Positions 1 to 8,659 are shown, counted from the stretch's first letter. The stretch: DNA of 64,000 nucleotides from Roseivivax marinus (GCF_900109705.1 NZ_FOAI01000012.1:60539-124538), one strand, 5' to 3'. A program made the numbers and translations. Notes: generated by a model not told the origin, from the sequence alone.

Positions 1-226
1 CCACCAGCCCGAGGATCTGCTTGGCCGTCTCGAGCAATTGCAGCCCTTGCAGGTTCAGCGTCGGCGGCCGTTTTTCCCGGTTGAAGAGCGGGACGCCGAC
101 CTCCTGTTCGAGCGCGTGGATTTGCTGGCTGACCGCCGACGGCGTGAGCAGGACGCGTTCGGCCGCGCGCGAGAACGTGCCGTGTTCGGCGATGGCGACG
201 AGGGTCTTGAGTTGACGCGTATCCAT
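1..226 (-). CDS. LysR-family transcriptional regulator, N-terminal part (cut by window start)
   Basis: Reading from an ATG at 226 on the minus strand gives about 75 residues with no stop before the window edge, so the C-terminal effector domain lies outside. The visible part is a LysR winged helix-turn-helix: it opens MDTRQLKTLVAIAEHGTFSR and continues with a TPSAVSQQIHALE recognition helix and a PLFNREKR wing. It is transcribed away from the 2-hydroxyacid dehydrogenase at 344, the usual arrangement for a LysR protein that controls its divergent neighbour. Its effector is unknown; by context it probably senses the organic acid handled by the downstream transporter and dehydrogenase genes. Confidence 0.85.
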   Translation of the reverse strand, partial: MDTRQLKTLVAIAEHGTFSRAAERVLLTPSAVSQQIHALEQEVGVPLFNREKRPPTLNLQGLQLLETAKQILGLV

Positions 227-252
227 TAGTTTCAGCCCTGCTTCATTTAACG

Positions 253-287
253 GATAGAATTATTCGCTGTTGTGAACTTTGTCTATC
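253..287. promoter_or_regulatory. Candidate operator in the divergent LysR / dehydrogenase promoter region
   Basis: This AT-richer stretch of the 117-bp divergent intergenic region holds the inverted repeat GATAGA (253-258) / TCTATC (282-287). Inside it, TTATTCGCTGT at 260-270 recurs exactly upstream of the transporter gene tctC at 3285-3295. Shared sequence in two promoters of the same catabolic cluster suggests binding by the local LysR regulator. This is inference from sequence only. Confidence 0.4.
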
Positions 288-343
288 TGTAACCTCTGCC
301 GTGGAGGAGAGCGGCCCCCGCCGCACGACACGAGGACCCTGAC

Positions 344-1348
344 GTGACATCCCAAAAGACAATCCTGGTCACCGGGCCGTATCTGGATTCCGATGCGGTC
401 GCGCTGGCAGCCGAGCACGGCTTTGCCGTCGTGCATACCCCCGCCTATCCGTCGACAGATACGCTTCGCGCCCATCTCGCCGAACATGCGCCGTTCGGCG
501 TCGTCTCGCGCATGGGACGCTTCGAGGGCGCGGCGATGGATGCCGGCCCCGGCCTGCGCGTCATCGCCAAGCACGGCGCGGGCGTCGACAACATAGACGT
601 CGCCGCCGCGACCGAACGCAGGATCCTCGTGACCCGCGCGGCAGGCGGCAACGCGGTCTCGGTCGCGGAGCACGCGGTCGCCATGATCATGGCCGCGGTC
701 AAGCGCGTGGTCCCGATGGACAAGCGCCTACGCGACGGCCACTGGGACAAGCCGACCCATGTGGGGCGCGAGCTTCGCGGTATGCGCGTCGGGCTCGTGG
801 GCAGCGGCGCGATCGGAACCGAGACCGTCAAGCTCTGCCAGGCGATCGGCATGAGCGTCGGCATCTACGATCCCTACGCGCCGGCCGATGCCTTCGTCGA
901 TCTCGGCGTCACCCGGTTCGACTCGCTCGAGGACTGCCTCGGCGGTTCTGACGTGGTGTCGCTGCACTGCCCGCTTACCTCCGAGACGCGGCATCTGCTC
1001 AACGCGCGCACCATCGGCCTCATGCCGAAGGGCAGCTACCTGGTGAATACTGCACGCGGGGGCCTCATCGACGAGGCCGCGCTGAAAGACGCGCTGGACA
1101 GAGGCCATCTCGCGGGCGCCGCGCTCGACACGTTCGAGACCGAACCGCCCAAGGAACACCTTCCGCTTTTCGACTGTCCGAACGCCATCGTGACCCCGCA
1201 CGTCGCCGGCGTCACCGCCGAGGCCGGGCGCCGGGTCGGCCTGATGGCGGTCGAAAGCATCATCGCCATCGCGGACGGCGCAGGTCTTGCACCGGCCCGG
1301 ATGGTGAACGCGGACGTGCTGGCCGAGCCGGCCCCGTCGCACAACTGA
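344..1348 (+). CDS. D-isomer-specific 2-hydroxyacid dehydrogenase (NAD-dependent)
   Basis: The 334-residue product starts at a GTG. It has the two-domain fold of the 2-hydroxyacid dehydrogenase family: a Rossmann motif GLVGSGAIGTET near residues 149-160, the catalytic arginine region NTARGG, a following acidic residue, and the catalytic histidine in TPHVAG. Such enzymes interconvert 2-hydroxy acids and 2-oxo acids in the cytoplasm. SerA-like annotation is possible, but the ACT domain of many phosphoglycerate dehydrogenases is absent and the context (RraA-type protein, MFS, TTT transporter) points to catabolism of an imported acid. The substrate cannot be read from the sequence. A 12-nt gap separates it from the next gene, so they are probably co-transcribed. 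Confidence 0.85.
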   Translation: MTSQKTILVTGPYLDSDAVALAAEHGFAVVHTPAYPSTDTLRAHLAEHAPFGVVSRMGRFEGAAMDAGPGLRVIAKHGAGVDNIDVAAATERRILVTRAAGGNAVSVAEHAVAMIMAAVKRVVPMDKRLRDGHWDKPTHVGRELRGMRVGLVGSGAIGTETVKLCQAIGMSVGIYDPYAPADAFVDLGVTRFDSLEDCLGGSDVVSLHCPLTSETRHLLNARTIGLMPKGSYLVNTARGGLIDEAALKDALDRGHLAGAALDTFETEPPKEHLPLFDCPNAIVTPHVAGVTAEAGRRVGLMAVESIIAIADGAGLAPARMVNADVLAEPAPSHN

Positions 1349-1360
1349 GAGGACCAAGAC

Positions 1361-2041
1361 GTGACAATCGGAAATCAGATCCGCCCGCGCGACCGCAAGG
1401 TCGATGCCGAGACCATCGCCAAGTTCGCGGAGCTGCCCGTCGCGAATGTCAGCGACAGCATGTCCCGGGTCTTCGCAGCCGGGCCGACCCTGCGCCCCAT
1501 GCACGCCAAGGGCAGCATGGCGGGGGCGGCGATCACCGTGCGTTCGCGCCCCGGCGACAACCTGATGCTGCACAAGGCGATCGACATGGCCGAACCCGGC
1601 GACGTGATCGTCGTGGATGCCGGCGGCGACCTGACCAATGCGCTGATGGGCGAGCTGATGCTGGCCTACGCGGTCAAGCGCGGCGTGGCGGGCTTTGTCC
1701 TGAACGGCGCGATCCGCGACGTGGACGCCTTCGTCGAGACAAACCTGCCAACTTTCGCGGCCGGCGTGACCCATCGCGGCCCCTACAAGGACGGTCCCGG
1801 CGAGATCAACGTGACCATCTCGCTCGACGGAATGACCATCGCGCCCGGCGATCTGGTGATCGGCGACGCGGACGGCGTGCTGGCCGTGCCGTATGACGAC
1901 CTCGAAACCGTATACGAGGCGACGATGGCCAAGCAGGCCGCCGAAGAAAAGCAGATGAAGGCCATTGCCGAGGGCACCAACGACCGGTCCTGGGTCGACA
2001 AGGCGCTTGCGGCGGCTGGTTGCCAAGATTTAAGGGGTTGA
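1361..2041 (+). CDS. RraA family protein (HMG/CHA aldolase-like)
   Basis: A 226-residue protein of the RraA / 4-hydroxy-4-methyl-2-oxoglutarate aldolase family, starting at GTG. The family signature is visible: a glycine-rich GGDLTNALMGELM segment near residue 88 followed by the NGAIRD motif, whose Arg and Asp bind substrate and metal in the aldolases. Family members with this motif are class II pyruvate aldolases or oxaloacetate decarboxylases; true RraA proteins inhibit RNase E. Sitting between a hydroxyacid dehydrogenase and organic-acid transport genes, an aldolase or decarboxylase role is more likely than RNase E control. The last bases overlap the start of the MFS gene. Confidence 0.8.
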   Translation: MTIGNQIRPRDRKVDAETIAKFAELPVANVSDSMSRVFAAGPTLRPMHAKGSMAGAAITVRSRPGDNLMLHKAIDMAEPGDVIVVDAGGDLTNALMGELMLAYAVKRGVAGFVLNGAIRDVDAFVETNLPTFAAGVTHRGPYKDGPGEINVTISLDGMTIAPGDLVIGDADGVLAVPYDDLETVYEATMAKQAAEEKQMKAIAEGTNDRSWVDKALAAAGCQDLRG

Positions 2042-3234
2042 AGGTCGACCATCTCGTCGCCGCACTGCGGAACCCGTCCTTCGCGCTGTATCTGACCGGC
2101 AACGCGGTTTCCATCGTCGGCACCTGGGCGCAGCGCGTGGTGCTGTTCTGGCTCGCGTGGGAGGCGACCGAGTCCACCGCCATCATCGGCTTGATGGCGG
2201 CGGCGGACCTGCTGCCCTCGGTTCTCGTCGCGCCGTTTGCGGGATCGCTGGCCGACCGGGCCGACCGGCTCGCCTTGGCGCGGCGTCTCCAGCTTCTGTC
2301 CGTGGGGCCGCCCCTCATTCTGCTGGGGCTTCTCTGGGCGGGGCAGATCACAACGCCCGCGTTGCAGGCGATGTCGCTGGCGACCGGCATCGTCAACGGC
2401 TTCGACCATCCCACGCGCATGGTGCTGGTGGGCAATCTCGTCGAGCGGTCGCTGGTCCCGGGCGCCGTTGCAATCAATTCCATCGTTTTCAATCTGGCCC
2501 GCATGATCGGGCCCGCTCTCGGGGGCGCGGCGATCTCGTTCGACACGTCCGGGGCGATCTTCGTGCTGAACGTGGTGAGCTATCTCGGGTTCGCCGCGAT
2601 CCTGTCGCGCCTGACGCTGGTGTCCCGCCCGGAGGCCGGACCCTCGACCTCTGTGGCGGCAGGCTGGGTCGACACGCTCTCGCATCTCGGCGCCCGCCAC
2701 CGCGCCGTCCTGATCTACTTCGCGCTGCTGGCACTTTGCTTTCGACCGGTTTTCGAGCTGTTGCCCTCCTTCGCTGAGACGGTAGCGGGTCCGGCACTGG
2801 AAGCCGGGCAGGTCTTCGGTTGGATGACTTCGGCGCAAGCGCTCGGAGCGATGGTCGGCGCGCTCGCGGTCTCCATGCTGACGGCCGCCGTCGGGGTGGT
2901 GCCGCTCATACTGGTGACTGGTGCGGTCTCTACCGTCGCACTGGCACTCTTTCTGGTGTCCTCAGGTGCGGCGGCGGCGCTCGCGACCCTGACATTCCTG
3001 TCTGGTGCCATCCTCGCCAATGGTGTCTCCACACAGGTCATGCTTCAGACCGAGATAGCCGACACCGAGCGCGGGCGGGTCCTGTCGCTCTACACGATGA
3101 TATTCCGTGGCATGCCTGCGCTCGGGGCGTTCCTGATCGGTGTGGGCGGGACGGTCGTGTCCTCCAAGGTGCTGTTCTGGATGACTATTCCAGCTCTCGT
3201 CCTTGCGTCGGTCATTGCGGCGCGCCGATTGTGA
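2020..3234 (+). CDS. MFS transporter (MFS_3 / EntS-like)
   Basis: A polytopic membrane protein of about 404 residues with hydrophobic segments along its whole length and the basic loop ADRADRLALARRL after the second or third helix, typical of the major facilitator superfamily. There is no ATG near the start. TTG at 2020 is used here; a second TTG at 2038 directly follows AAGGGG and would overlap the preceding stop codon as TTGA, so the true start may be 18 nt later. The gene is translationally coupled to the RraA-type gene. Proteins of this subgroup usually export small molecules; the substrate is unknown. Confidence 0.75.
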   Translation: MPRFKGLKVDHLVAALRNPSFALYLTGNAVSIVGTWAQRVVLFWLAWEATESTAIIGLMAAADLLPSVLVAPFAGSLADRADRLALARRLQLLSVGPPLILLGLLWAGQITTPALQAMSLATGIVNGFDHPTRMVLVGNLVERSLVPGAVAINSIVFNLARMIGPALGGAAISFDTSGAIFVLNVVSYLGFAAILSRLTLVSRPEAGPSTSVAAGWVDTLSHLGARHRAVLIYFALLALCFRPVFELLPSFAETVAGPALEAGQVFGWMTSAQALGAMVGALAVSMLTAAVGVVPLILVTGAVSTVALALFLVSSGAAAALATLTFLSGAILANGVSTQVMLQTEIADTERGRVLSLYTMIFRGMPALGAFLIGVGGTVVSSKVLFWMTIPALVLASVIAARRL

Positions 3235-3248
3235 TCATCTGTGACACT

Positions 3249-3319
3249 CTATTCGGTAAGCTATTCTTAATCTGTGGATCACTTTTATTCGCTGTAAATT
3301 AGATAACCTATACGAATAG
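3249..3319 (+). promoter_or_regulatory. Promoter/operator region of the tctCBA transporter
   Basis: The 117-bp gap before tctC is markedly AT-rich compared with its surroundings. It contains CTATTCG (3249-3255) and its inverted partner CGAATAG (3313-3319), plus TTATTCGCTGT (3285-3295), identical to 260-270 in the LysR promoter region. This suggests a separately regulated transporter promoter under the same regulator as the upstream enzymes. Confidence 0.4.
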
Positions 3320-3351
3320 GGTGGCTGCGAGGAAACTAAGGGAGGAACCTT

Positions 3352-4305
3352 ATGAAACGCACAGTGTTCACTGCGGCGCTCGTCGCGACCACTGCCATGG
3401 CCGGTGCCGTGGCCGCGCAGGATTACCCGTCCGAAGAAATCGAGGTCATCGTCGGCTATTCCGCCGGGGGCGGCACGGACGTGATGGCGCGCACCGTCGC
3501 ACCGTTTCTCGAGGAATATCTCGGCAACAACGCGACCGTCGTGGTCAAGAACATGCCCGGCGCCAGCGGCCAGATCGGCGTAACCGAGGTCGCGACCGCC
3601 GAGCCCGACGGCTACACGCTCGGCACGTTCAACCTGCCGGGCATGATGGCCCGCACCCTCGACCGCGAGGCCGACTACGACGCCGACAGCTTCACCTACC
3701 TCGCCAACGTGGTGAACGACCCGAACGTGATCGTCACCCCTGGCTCGAGCGACATCGACACTATGGAGAAGCTGGTCGAAGCCGCCTCGGAAGAGCCCGG
3801 CGCGATGACCGTCGCGATGTCGAGCCTCGGCGGCGACGACCACCTGTTCCTGGTGAAGGTGCAGGAAGCGACCGACACCGAAATGACAGTGGTGCCGTTC
3901 TCGGGCTCCGCGCCGGCGCGCACCGCGCTGATGGGCGGCCATGTCGGCATGGGCATCATCAACCTGTCCGAGGCCGTCAATTTCCTCGACGACCTGAACG
4001 TTGTCGGGATCGCCTCGGAAGAGCGCTCGGACCTCGCGCCCGACGTGCCGACGCTGGCCGAACAGGGCTACGAGATCACCAATGGCGGTCTGCGCGGCTT
4101 CGTCGCCCCGGATGGCTTGCCCGAAGAGGTCGAGCAGAAGCTGTTGGACGCCTTCCAGCAGGCCTTCGACGATCCGGAGTTCCAGGAGGCGATGATCTCC
4201 ACCGGCAACCCGGTGCGCCTGACTCTGGGCGAGGAGTTCGAGGAGCTGACCCAAGAGCAGCTCGATCTCGCGACCCGCATCTGGGAAAACACTCCCTGGA
4301 AGTGA
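3352..4305 (+). CDS. tctC: Tripartite tricarboxylate transporter substrate-binding protein (TctC/Bug family)
   Basis: The 317-residue product has a clear Sec signal peptide ending AGAVAAQ and a mature protein beginning DYPSEEIEVIVGYSAGGGTD, the conserved Bug-receptor opening in which the glycine-rich loop contacts the carboxylate ligand. It acts in the periplasm and delivers substrate to the TctA/TctB membrane complex. A GGAGG ribosome-binding site lies just upstream of ATG 3352. It is the first gene of tctC-tctB-tctA and is followed by a strong hairpin that may keep its expression above that of the membrane subunits. The ligand is unknown; neighbouring genes suggest a hydroxy acid or dicarboxylate. 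Confidence 0.9.
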   Translation: MKRTVFTAALVATTAMAGAVAAQDYPSEEIEVIVGYSAGGGTDVMARTVAPFLEEYLGNNATVVVKNMPGASGQIGVTEVATAEPDGYTLGTFNLPGMMARTLDREADYDADSFTYLANVVNDPNVIVTPGSSDIDTMEKLVEAASEEPGAMTVAMSSLGGDDHLFLVKVQEATDTEMTVVPFSGSAPARTALMGGHVGMGIINLSEAVNFLDDLNVVGIASEERSDLAPDVPTLAEQGYEITNGGLRGFVAPDGLPEEVEQKLLDAFQQAFDDPEFQEAMISTGNPVRLTLGEEFEELTQEQLDLATRIWENTPWK

Positions 4306-4314
4306 TCCCGGCGC

Positions 4315-4338
4315 GCGAGGCGGTCCCGACCGCCTCGC
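4315..4338 (+). other. Intercistronic hairpin after tctC
   Basis: GCGAGGCGGTC (4315-4325) and GACCGCCTCGC (4328-4338) are perfect complements, giving a 9-10 bp stem. No T-tract follows. Such hairpins behind the binding-protein gene commonly protect its mRNA or partly terminate, raising the ratio of binding protein to permease. Confidence 0.55.
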
Positions 4339-4437
4339 CATGCGACCGGGCACCAGCGACATGACGGGGACCGGGCCGGTCGGCGGACCATCCGCCGCAC
4401 GCGGGTCCGGTCCCTGACCATAGTCACGAGGCCAGCC

Positions 4438-4893
4438 ATGAAACATCACCTGACACGTCCGCACCCCGATCTCATCGCGGGTGTGGTGGTCATCCTTGCA
4501 TCCGTCCTGCTGATGCTTAGGGCCGGCACGATGCCGGCGATGACCGCTCTTCTGCCCTTCGCCATGCTCGGCGCCCTGATCGTCCTGTCGCTCGTGATGA
4601 TCGTCCGGGCCCTGATGCGGGACGCCGATCCCGAAACCGCGCGGCCCGACGTCTTCGACTCGCGCAATCGCTTCTTCGGCGTCTGCGCGGCCATTGGCCT
4701 CTACGTCGCCGCGGTGGCGCTGATCGGCTTCTACACGTCGACGGCAATCATGATCCCGGCGGTCAGCTGGGCCTTTGGATTTCGCAAGCCGGTGCCGCTC
4801 GCGCTGGCCACGGCGATCTTCGTGGGCGGCATTGCCCTGATCTTCCACGTGCTGATGGGGCAGGACCTGCCGGCCGAATTCTTCGCGCGCTGA
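4438..4893 (+). CDS. tctB: Tripartite tricarboxylate transporter small membrane subunit (TctB)
   Basis: A 151-residue membrane protein with about four hydrophobic segments, matching the size and topology of TctB proteins. It lies between the binding protein and the large TctA subunit, 16 nt upstream of the latter. TctB is the poorly conserved small integral subunit of the secondary, ion-driven TTT importer. Confidence 0.85.
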   Translation: MKHHLTRPHPDLIAGVVVILASVLLMLRAGTMPAMTALLPFAMLGALIVLSLVMIVRALMRDADPETARPDVFDSRNRFFGVCAAIGLYVAAVALIGFYTSTAIMIPAVSWAFGFRKPVPLALATAIFVGGIALIFHVLMGQDLPAEFFAR

Positions 4894-4909
4894 GGCTGAG
4901 GAGGCCAAC

Positions 4910-6415
4910 ATGTACGGAGCACTTCTCGACGCCCTTCCCGAGGTTCTCGGCTGGGCCAATCTTCTCGCGGTGGTCGTCGGCGTGCTTTCGGGCATCTGCG
5001 TCGGCGCTCTGCCGGGTCTCAGCGCCACGATGGCAATCTCGGTGCTGATCCCCTTCACCTTCGGGATGTCGCCGCTCGTGGCGCTCGGCATGATGGCGGG
5101 CATCTACAACGGCGCCATGTATGGCGGCTCCATTCCCGCGGTTCTCTTGCGGATCCCGGGCACACCCGCCGCCGTCGCCACCAGTTTCGACGGCTACCCG
5201 ATGGCCCAGAAGGGCCGGGGGGGCTACGCGCTCCAGGTCGCGGTGGTGTCCTCGGCGCTGGGCGGCATAGCGTCGGCCATCGTGCTGATGCTGCTCGCCC
5301 CGCCGCTTGCCAAGGTGACGCTGCTCTTCGGCCCGGCCGAGATCTTCTGGGTCGCGGTGTTCGGCATGTCCTCGATCGTGTTCCTGCTGAGCGGGGACAT
5401 CGTGAAAGGCCTGATGAGCGCGGCCTTCGGCGTCTTCGTCTCCCTCATCGGTGCGGACACGATCTCGGGATACGACCGCTTCACCTTTGGCCGGCTCGAG
5501 CTTCTCGACGGGATTAACATCATCGTCCTTCTGGTCGGCCTTTATGCGCTTCCGCCGGCCGTGGGTCTGCTGGAAGAGCCCAAGGACATCGACGCCTCGA
5601 ACGCCACGCGGCTGTCCACCGGCAGCATCTGGAGCGCCATTCCGGGGATGCTGGGCTATTGGAAAACGTGGCTGCGTTCGGCGATCATCGGCATCTTCGT
5701 GGGCATCCTGCCCGGTGCGGGTGGCTCGATGGCGGCATTCCTGAGCTGGAACGAGGCGCGGCGCGCGTCGTCCAACCCGGACGAATGGGGCCATGGCGAG
5801 CCCGAGGGCGTTGCCGCCGCCGAGACCGCGAACAACGCCGACACTGCCTCGGCCATGATCCCGGCGCTGACCCTCGGCATCCCGGGGACCGCCGTTGCTG
5901 CGGTCATGCTGGGCGGCCTGCTGATCCACGGCCTGCAGCCCGGTCCGATGCTCTTCCGCTCGAACCCCGAGATCGTCTTCGGCTTCATGTGGCAGTTCCT
6001 GTTCGCCGCGATCCTGCTGATCTTCCTTGGCGGTTCAATCGCCACGAACAGCTTTGCGCAGGTCCTGCGGCTGCCGCGTCCGATCCTCGGGGCGATCATC
6101 ATCGCGCTCGTGTTCATCGGGGTCTACTCGATCAACGGACGCATGTTCGACGTCTACCTGACGCTCGGTTTCGGGGTGATCGGCTACTTCATGGAAAAGC
6201 TGAAGTTCCCACTGCCGCCGGTGGTGCTCGGCCTGATCCTTGGCAAGTTCGCCGAGGAGAACCTGCGCCTCGCGCTGCGGATCGGCCGGGGGGATTGGTC
6301 GGTGCTCTGGAGCAGCACGACGAGTCTCATCATCATCGGCCTGACCCTCGTCGTCGTGCTGATGCCGATCCTCCGCCAGCAGGTCGCGAAACGTCGGGCG
6401 GCCCGCCAGCCCTGA
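4910..6415 (+). CDS. tctA: Tripartite tricarboxylate transporter large permease (TctA)
   Basis: The 501-residue protein is hydrophobic throughout, as expected for the 11-12 helix TctA permease. Conserved TctA segments are visible near the N-terminus (GALPGLSATMAISVLIP, then a glycine-rich GIYNGAMYGGSIPAVLL loop) and in the repeat half (GILPGAGGSMAAFLSW). It forms the translocation channel in the inner membrane and completes a full TTT system with the two preceding genes. A long GC-rich hairpin follows the stop codon and probably ends the operon. Confidence 0.92.
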   Translation: MYGALLDALPEVLGWANLLAVVVGVLSGICVGALPGLSATMAISVLIPFTFGMSPLVALGMMAGIYNGAMYGGSIPAVLLRIPGTPAAVATSFDGYPMAQKGRGGYALQVAVVSSALGGIASAIVLMLLAPPLAKVTLLFGPAEIFWVAVFGMSSIVFLLSGDIVKGLMSAAFGVFVSLIGADTISGYDRFTFGRLELLDGINIIVLLVGLYALPPAVGLLEEPKDIDASNATRLSTGSIWSAIPGMLGYWKTWLRSAIIGIFVGILPGAGGSMAAFLSWNEARRASSNPDEWGHGEPEGVAAAETANNADTASAMIPALTLGIPGTAVAAVMLGGLLIHGLQPGPMLFRSNPEIVFGFMWQFLFAAILLIFLGGSIATNSFAQVLRLPRPILGAIIIALVFIGVYSINGRMFDVYLTLGFGVIGYFMEKLKFPLPPVVLGLILGKFAEENLRLALRIGRGDWSVLWSSTTSLIIIGLTLVVVLMPILRQQVAKRRAARQP

Positions 6416-6424
6416 GAAACGCTG

Positions 6425-6467
6425 GGGCCCCCGTGTCGCCATCTCTCCTCCGGCGACACGGGGGCCC
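6425..6467 (+). terminator. Probable transcription terminator of tctCBA
   Basis: GGGCCCCCGTGTCGCC (6425-6440) pairs perfectly with GGCGACACGGGGGCCC (6452-6467) around an 11-nt loop. The 16-bp stem is very stable, but no U-tract follows, so it may stop transcription only partly or act as a 3' stabiliser. Confidence 0.6.
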
Positions 6468-6486
6468 TGCGGGCACGAGACCTTGC

Positions 6487-6903
6487 ATGATGTGCCGGAT
6501 CAAACCGCGGCGCCCGGCGTCGCGCTTTCTTTGCCTCGACGATTTCGAACCCGCCGCGCGACGCCGTTTTGCGCGACCGCTGTTCGGATACATCCAGGGT
6601 GCGGCCGAGCGCAGCGCATCGAAGGAGGACACCGCCAGGGCCTATGCGGAATTGCGTCTGGTGCCGCGCATGCTCGCAAGTGTCTCGGGTCGCAGCATCG
6701 CCACGCGGGTTCTTGGCCAGGATGTCTCCGCACCGGTCGGAATAGCGCCCATGGGGATCTCGGCGCTGATGGCGCATGACGGAGACAGGGGGCTCGCGCG
6801 CGCGGCCCGTGATGCGGGGATCCCCTTCAACCTCAGCGGTTCCTCCCTGACGTGGGTCGAGGATGTGCTCGAAACCAATCCCGACAAGTGGTTTCAGATT
6901 TAA
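6487..6903 (+). pseudogene. Truncated FMN-dependent alpha-hydroxyacid oxidase/dehydrogenase
   Basis: From ATG 6487 the 138 residues match the N-terminal third of the lactate/glycolate/mandelate oxidase family (usually 350-400 residues): the LCLDDFEPAARRRFARPLF opening, the VSAPVGIAPMGISALMAHDG segment that holds the FMN, and the beginning of a KWFQ(I/L)YL strand. Reading stops at TAA directly after WFQI, and no frame downstream resumes the family sequence, so the flavin- and substrate-binding C-terminal two thirds, including the catalytic histidine, are missing. The sequence after the stop is unrelated, which suggests deletion or insertion. The intact ancestor probably oxidised the substrate imported by tctCBA. 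Confidence 0.75.
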
Positions 6904-7360
6904 CTAGCAGGGTCGCGCGATTGTCCGCCTCACCGATTTGAAGGGTCGGGTTATTTCAAGCTGGCCTAGGCAACAATCCAACTCCATGGCCGGTGGCGCC
7001 AACGGGTGCCGCTAGCTCCGCGTGATGGCCCGCCCGGGGGACCAAAGCTTTCCTACCCAATGCGCAGGAAGAGTGGCGTCCCTTACAGTCCTCGACAGCG
7101 CGCCGTCGGCGGGAAGTGGTTGAAAAATGCCGCGGCGGTCGAAGTGCTTCGAGCCGGGCGTCCATAGATTCGATGGATGCTGAGCCGGCGGCCATTCGAA
7201 TACCCGGCCGCCAGAGCGAACGCAGGCCGCGAAGAACCAACGCCTTTGAGCAGTATGCCGGGCCTGAAACAGGTTGCACGGTACGTGCGCGATGCGGACC
7301 GGAGCCTTCCGGTCCCGCATCGGGACGGTCGGACGGGCACCTGTCGGCGCCCGACCGAGG
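6904..7360. other. 457-bp non-coding stretch, possible mobile-element scar
   Basis: No convincing gene is present: the short frames on both strands lack recognisable motifs and good starts. Composition is less GC-rich than the neighbours and lacks their codon periodicity. It begins exactly where the hydroxyacid oxidase homology breaks and ends at the stop codon of dctM. A degraded insertion element or recombination scar is the simplest explanation, but no transposase or terminal inverted repeat was found. Confidence 0.4.
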
Positions 7361-8659
7361 TCACATCATGCCCGGAAGCCAGAGCGACAGTTGCGGCACC
7401 GCGACGAGGATGATCAGCGTCAGCAGCATGGCGAACCAGAACGGCATCACACCCCGGAAGATGTCGATGAGAGGCACGTCACGCGCCACCGACTTCACGA
7501 TGAAGACGTTGATGCCGACGGGCGGTGAGATCAGCCCCATCTCGAGCGTCAGCACGACCAGCACGCCGAACCAGATCGGATCGATGCCGAGGTCGGTGAC
7601 CACCGGCATGAAGATTGGCAGCGTCAGCACCAGCATCGCCAGTCCCTCGAGGAAACAGCCGAGCACGAGGTAGATCGCGAGGATCAGAAGAAGGGTGCCG
7701 TAGAGCCCGAGGTCGAGGGTGACAAGCACGCGGCTGACCTCGGCGGGCAGGTGGCTCAGCGCCACGAACGGGTTGATGAGATGCGCCGCGATCAGGATCA
7801 GCATGACCGACGCGGTGGTGACGATGCTGCTGCGGGCGGCCTCCCAGAAGGCGCGTGGGCCGAGGTTGCCGCTGACGGCACCGATCACGATGACCAGCGC
7901 CGCGCCGACACCCGCCGCCTCGGTGGGCGAGAAGAGGCCCGAGTAGATGCCACCGATGGTGATGAACACGACCGCGAGGATCGGCACCGCACCGAGGAAG
8001 GCGCGGCCCTTCTCGGACGTCGTCGTGGACGGGCCCTTGGGACCCATCGAGGGCCAGATCGCGCAGAGGATCGACACGGTCAGCAGGAACGCGGTCAGCA
8101 ACAGGATGCCGGGCAGGATACCGGCCATGAACAGCCGCCCGATGCTCTGCTCGGTCAGGATCGCGTAGATCACGAAGCCGGTCGACGGCGGGATCAGGAT
8201 GCCCAGCGTGCCGCCCGCGGCGACCACGCCGGTCGACAGTCGCGGGGAGTAGGCGAAGCGGTCCATCTCGGACAGTGCCGTGCGGCCCATGGTCAGCGCC
8301 GAGGCGACGGACGAGCCCGAGAGCGCCGCGAAGCCACCGCAGCCGATCACCGTGGCCGACGCGAGGCCGCCCCGCACCTGTCCGATGGTGGCGTAGGCCG
8401 CGTCGTAGAGCTTGCGGCTCATGCCGGTGACGCTGGCGACGTTGCCCATGAGGATGAAGAGCGGGACGACGATCAACTCGGAATTCGACGCCAGCGCGAA
8501 GGTTTCCGACGACAGCAGGCCGGTGGCCGCCTGAAGCCCGTTTAGCAGCCAGATGCCGCAGAAGCCCACCGCGAACATCGCGAAGGCTACGGGCACCCGC
8601 ATCAGCAGGAGCCCGAGCAGCAGGGCGAGGCCGACGGTACCGACGAGTTCGGGGCTCAT
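7361..8659 (-). CDS. dctM: TRAP transporter large permease subunit (DctM)
   Basis: The 432-residue integral membrane protein starts at ATG 8659, which overlaps the dctQ stop codon (ATGA). It has hydrophobic helices throughout and DctM-type segments such as GILIPPSTGFVIYAILTEQS and the closing GLISPPVGINVFIVKS. DctM forms the sodium-coupled channel of the TRAP system in the inner membrane. The gene ends the P450-ferredoxin-reductase-TRAP operon. A much longer reading upstream of the start exists but lacks membrane character and overlaps dctQ, so it was not used. Confidence 0.92.
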   Translation of the reverse strand: MSPELVGTVGLALLLGLLLMRVPVAFAMFAVGFCGIWLLNGLQAATGLLSSETFALASNSELIVVPLFILMGNVASVTGMSRKLYDAAYATIGQVRGGLASATVIGCGGFAALSGSSVASALTMGRTALSEMDRFAYSPRLSTGVVAAGGTLGILIPPSTGFVIYAILTEQSIGRLFMAGILPGILLLTAFLLTVSILCAIWPSMGPKGPSTTTSEKGRAFLGAVPILAVVFITIGGIYSGLFSPTEAAGVGAALVIVIGAVSGNLGPRAFWEAARSSIVTTASVMLILIAAHLINPFVALSHLPAEVSRVLVTLDLGLYGTLLLILAIYLVLGCFLEGLAMLVLTLPIFMPVVTDLGIDPIWFGVLVVLTLEMGLISPPVGINVFIVKSVARDVPLIDIFRGVMPFWFAMLLTLIILVAVPQLSLWLPGMM

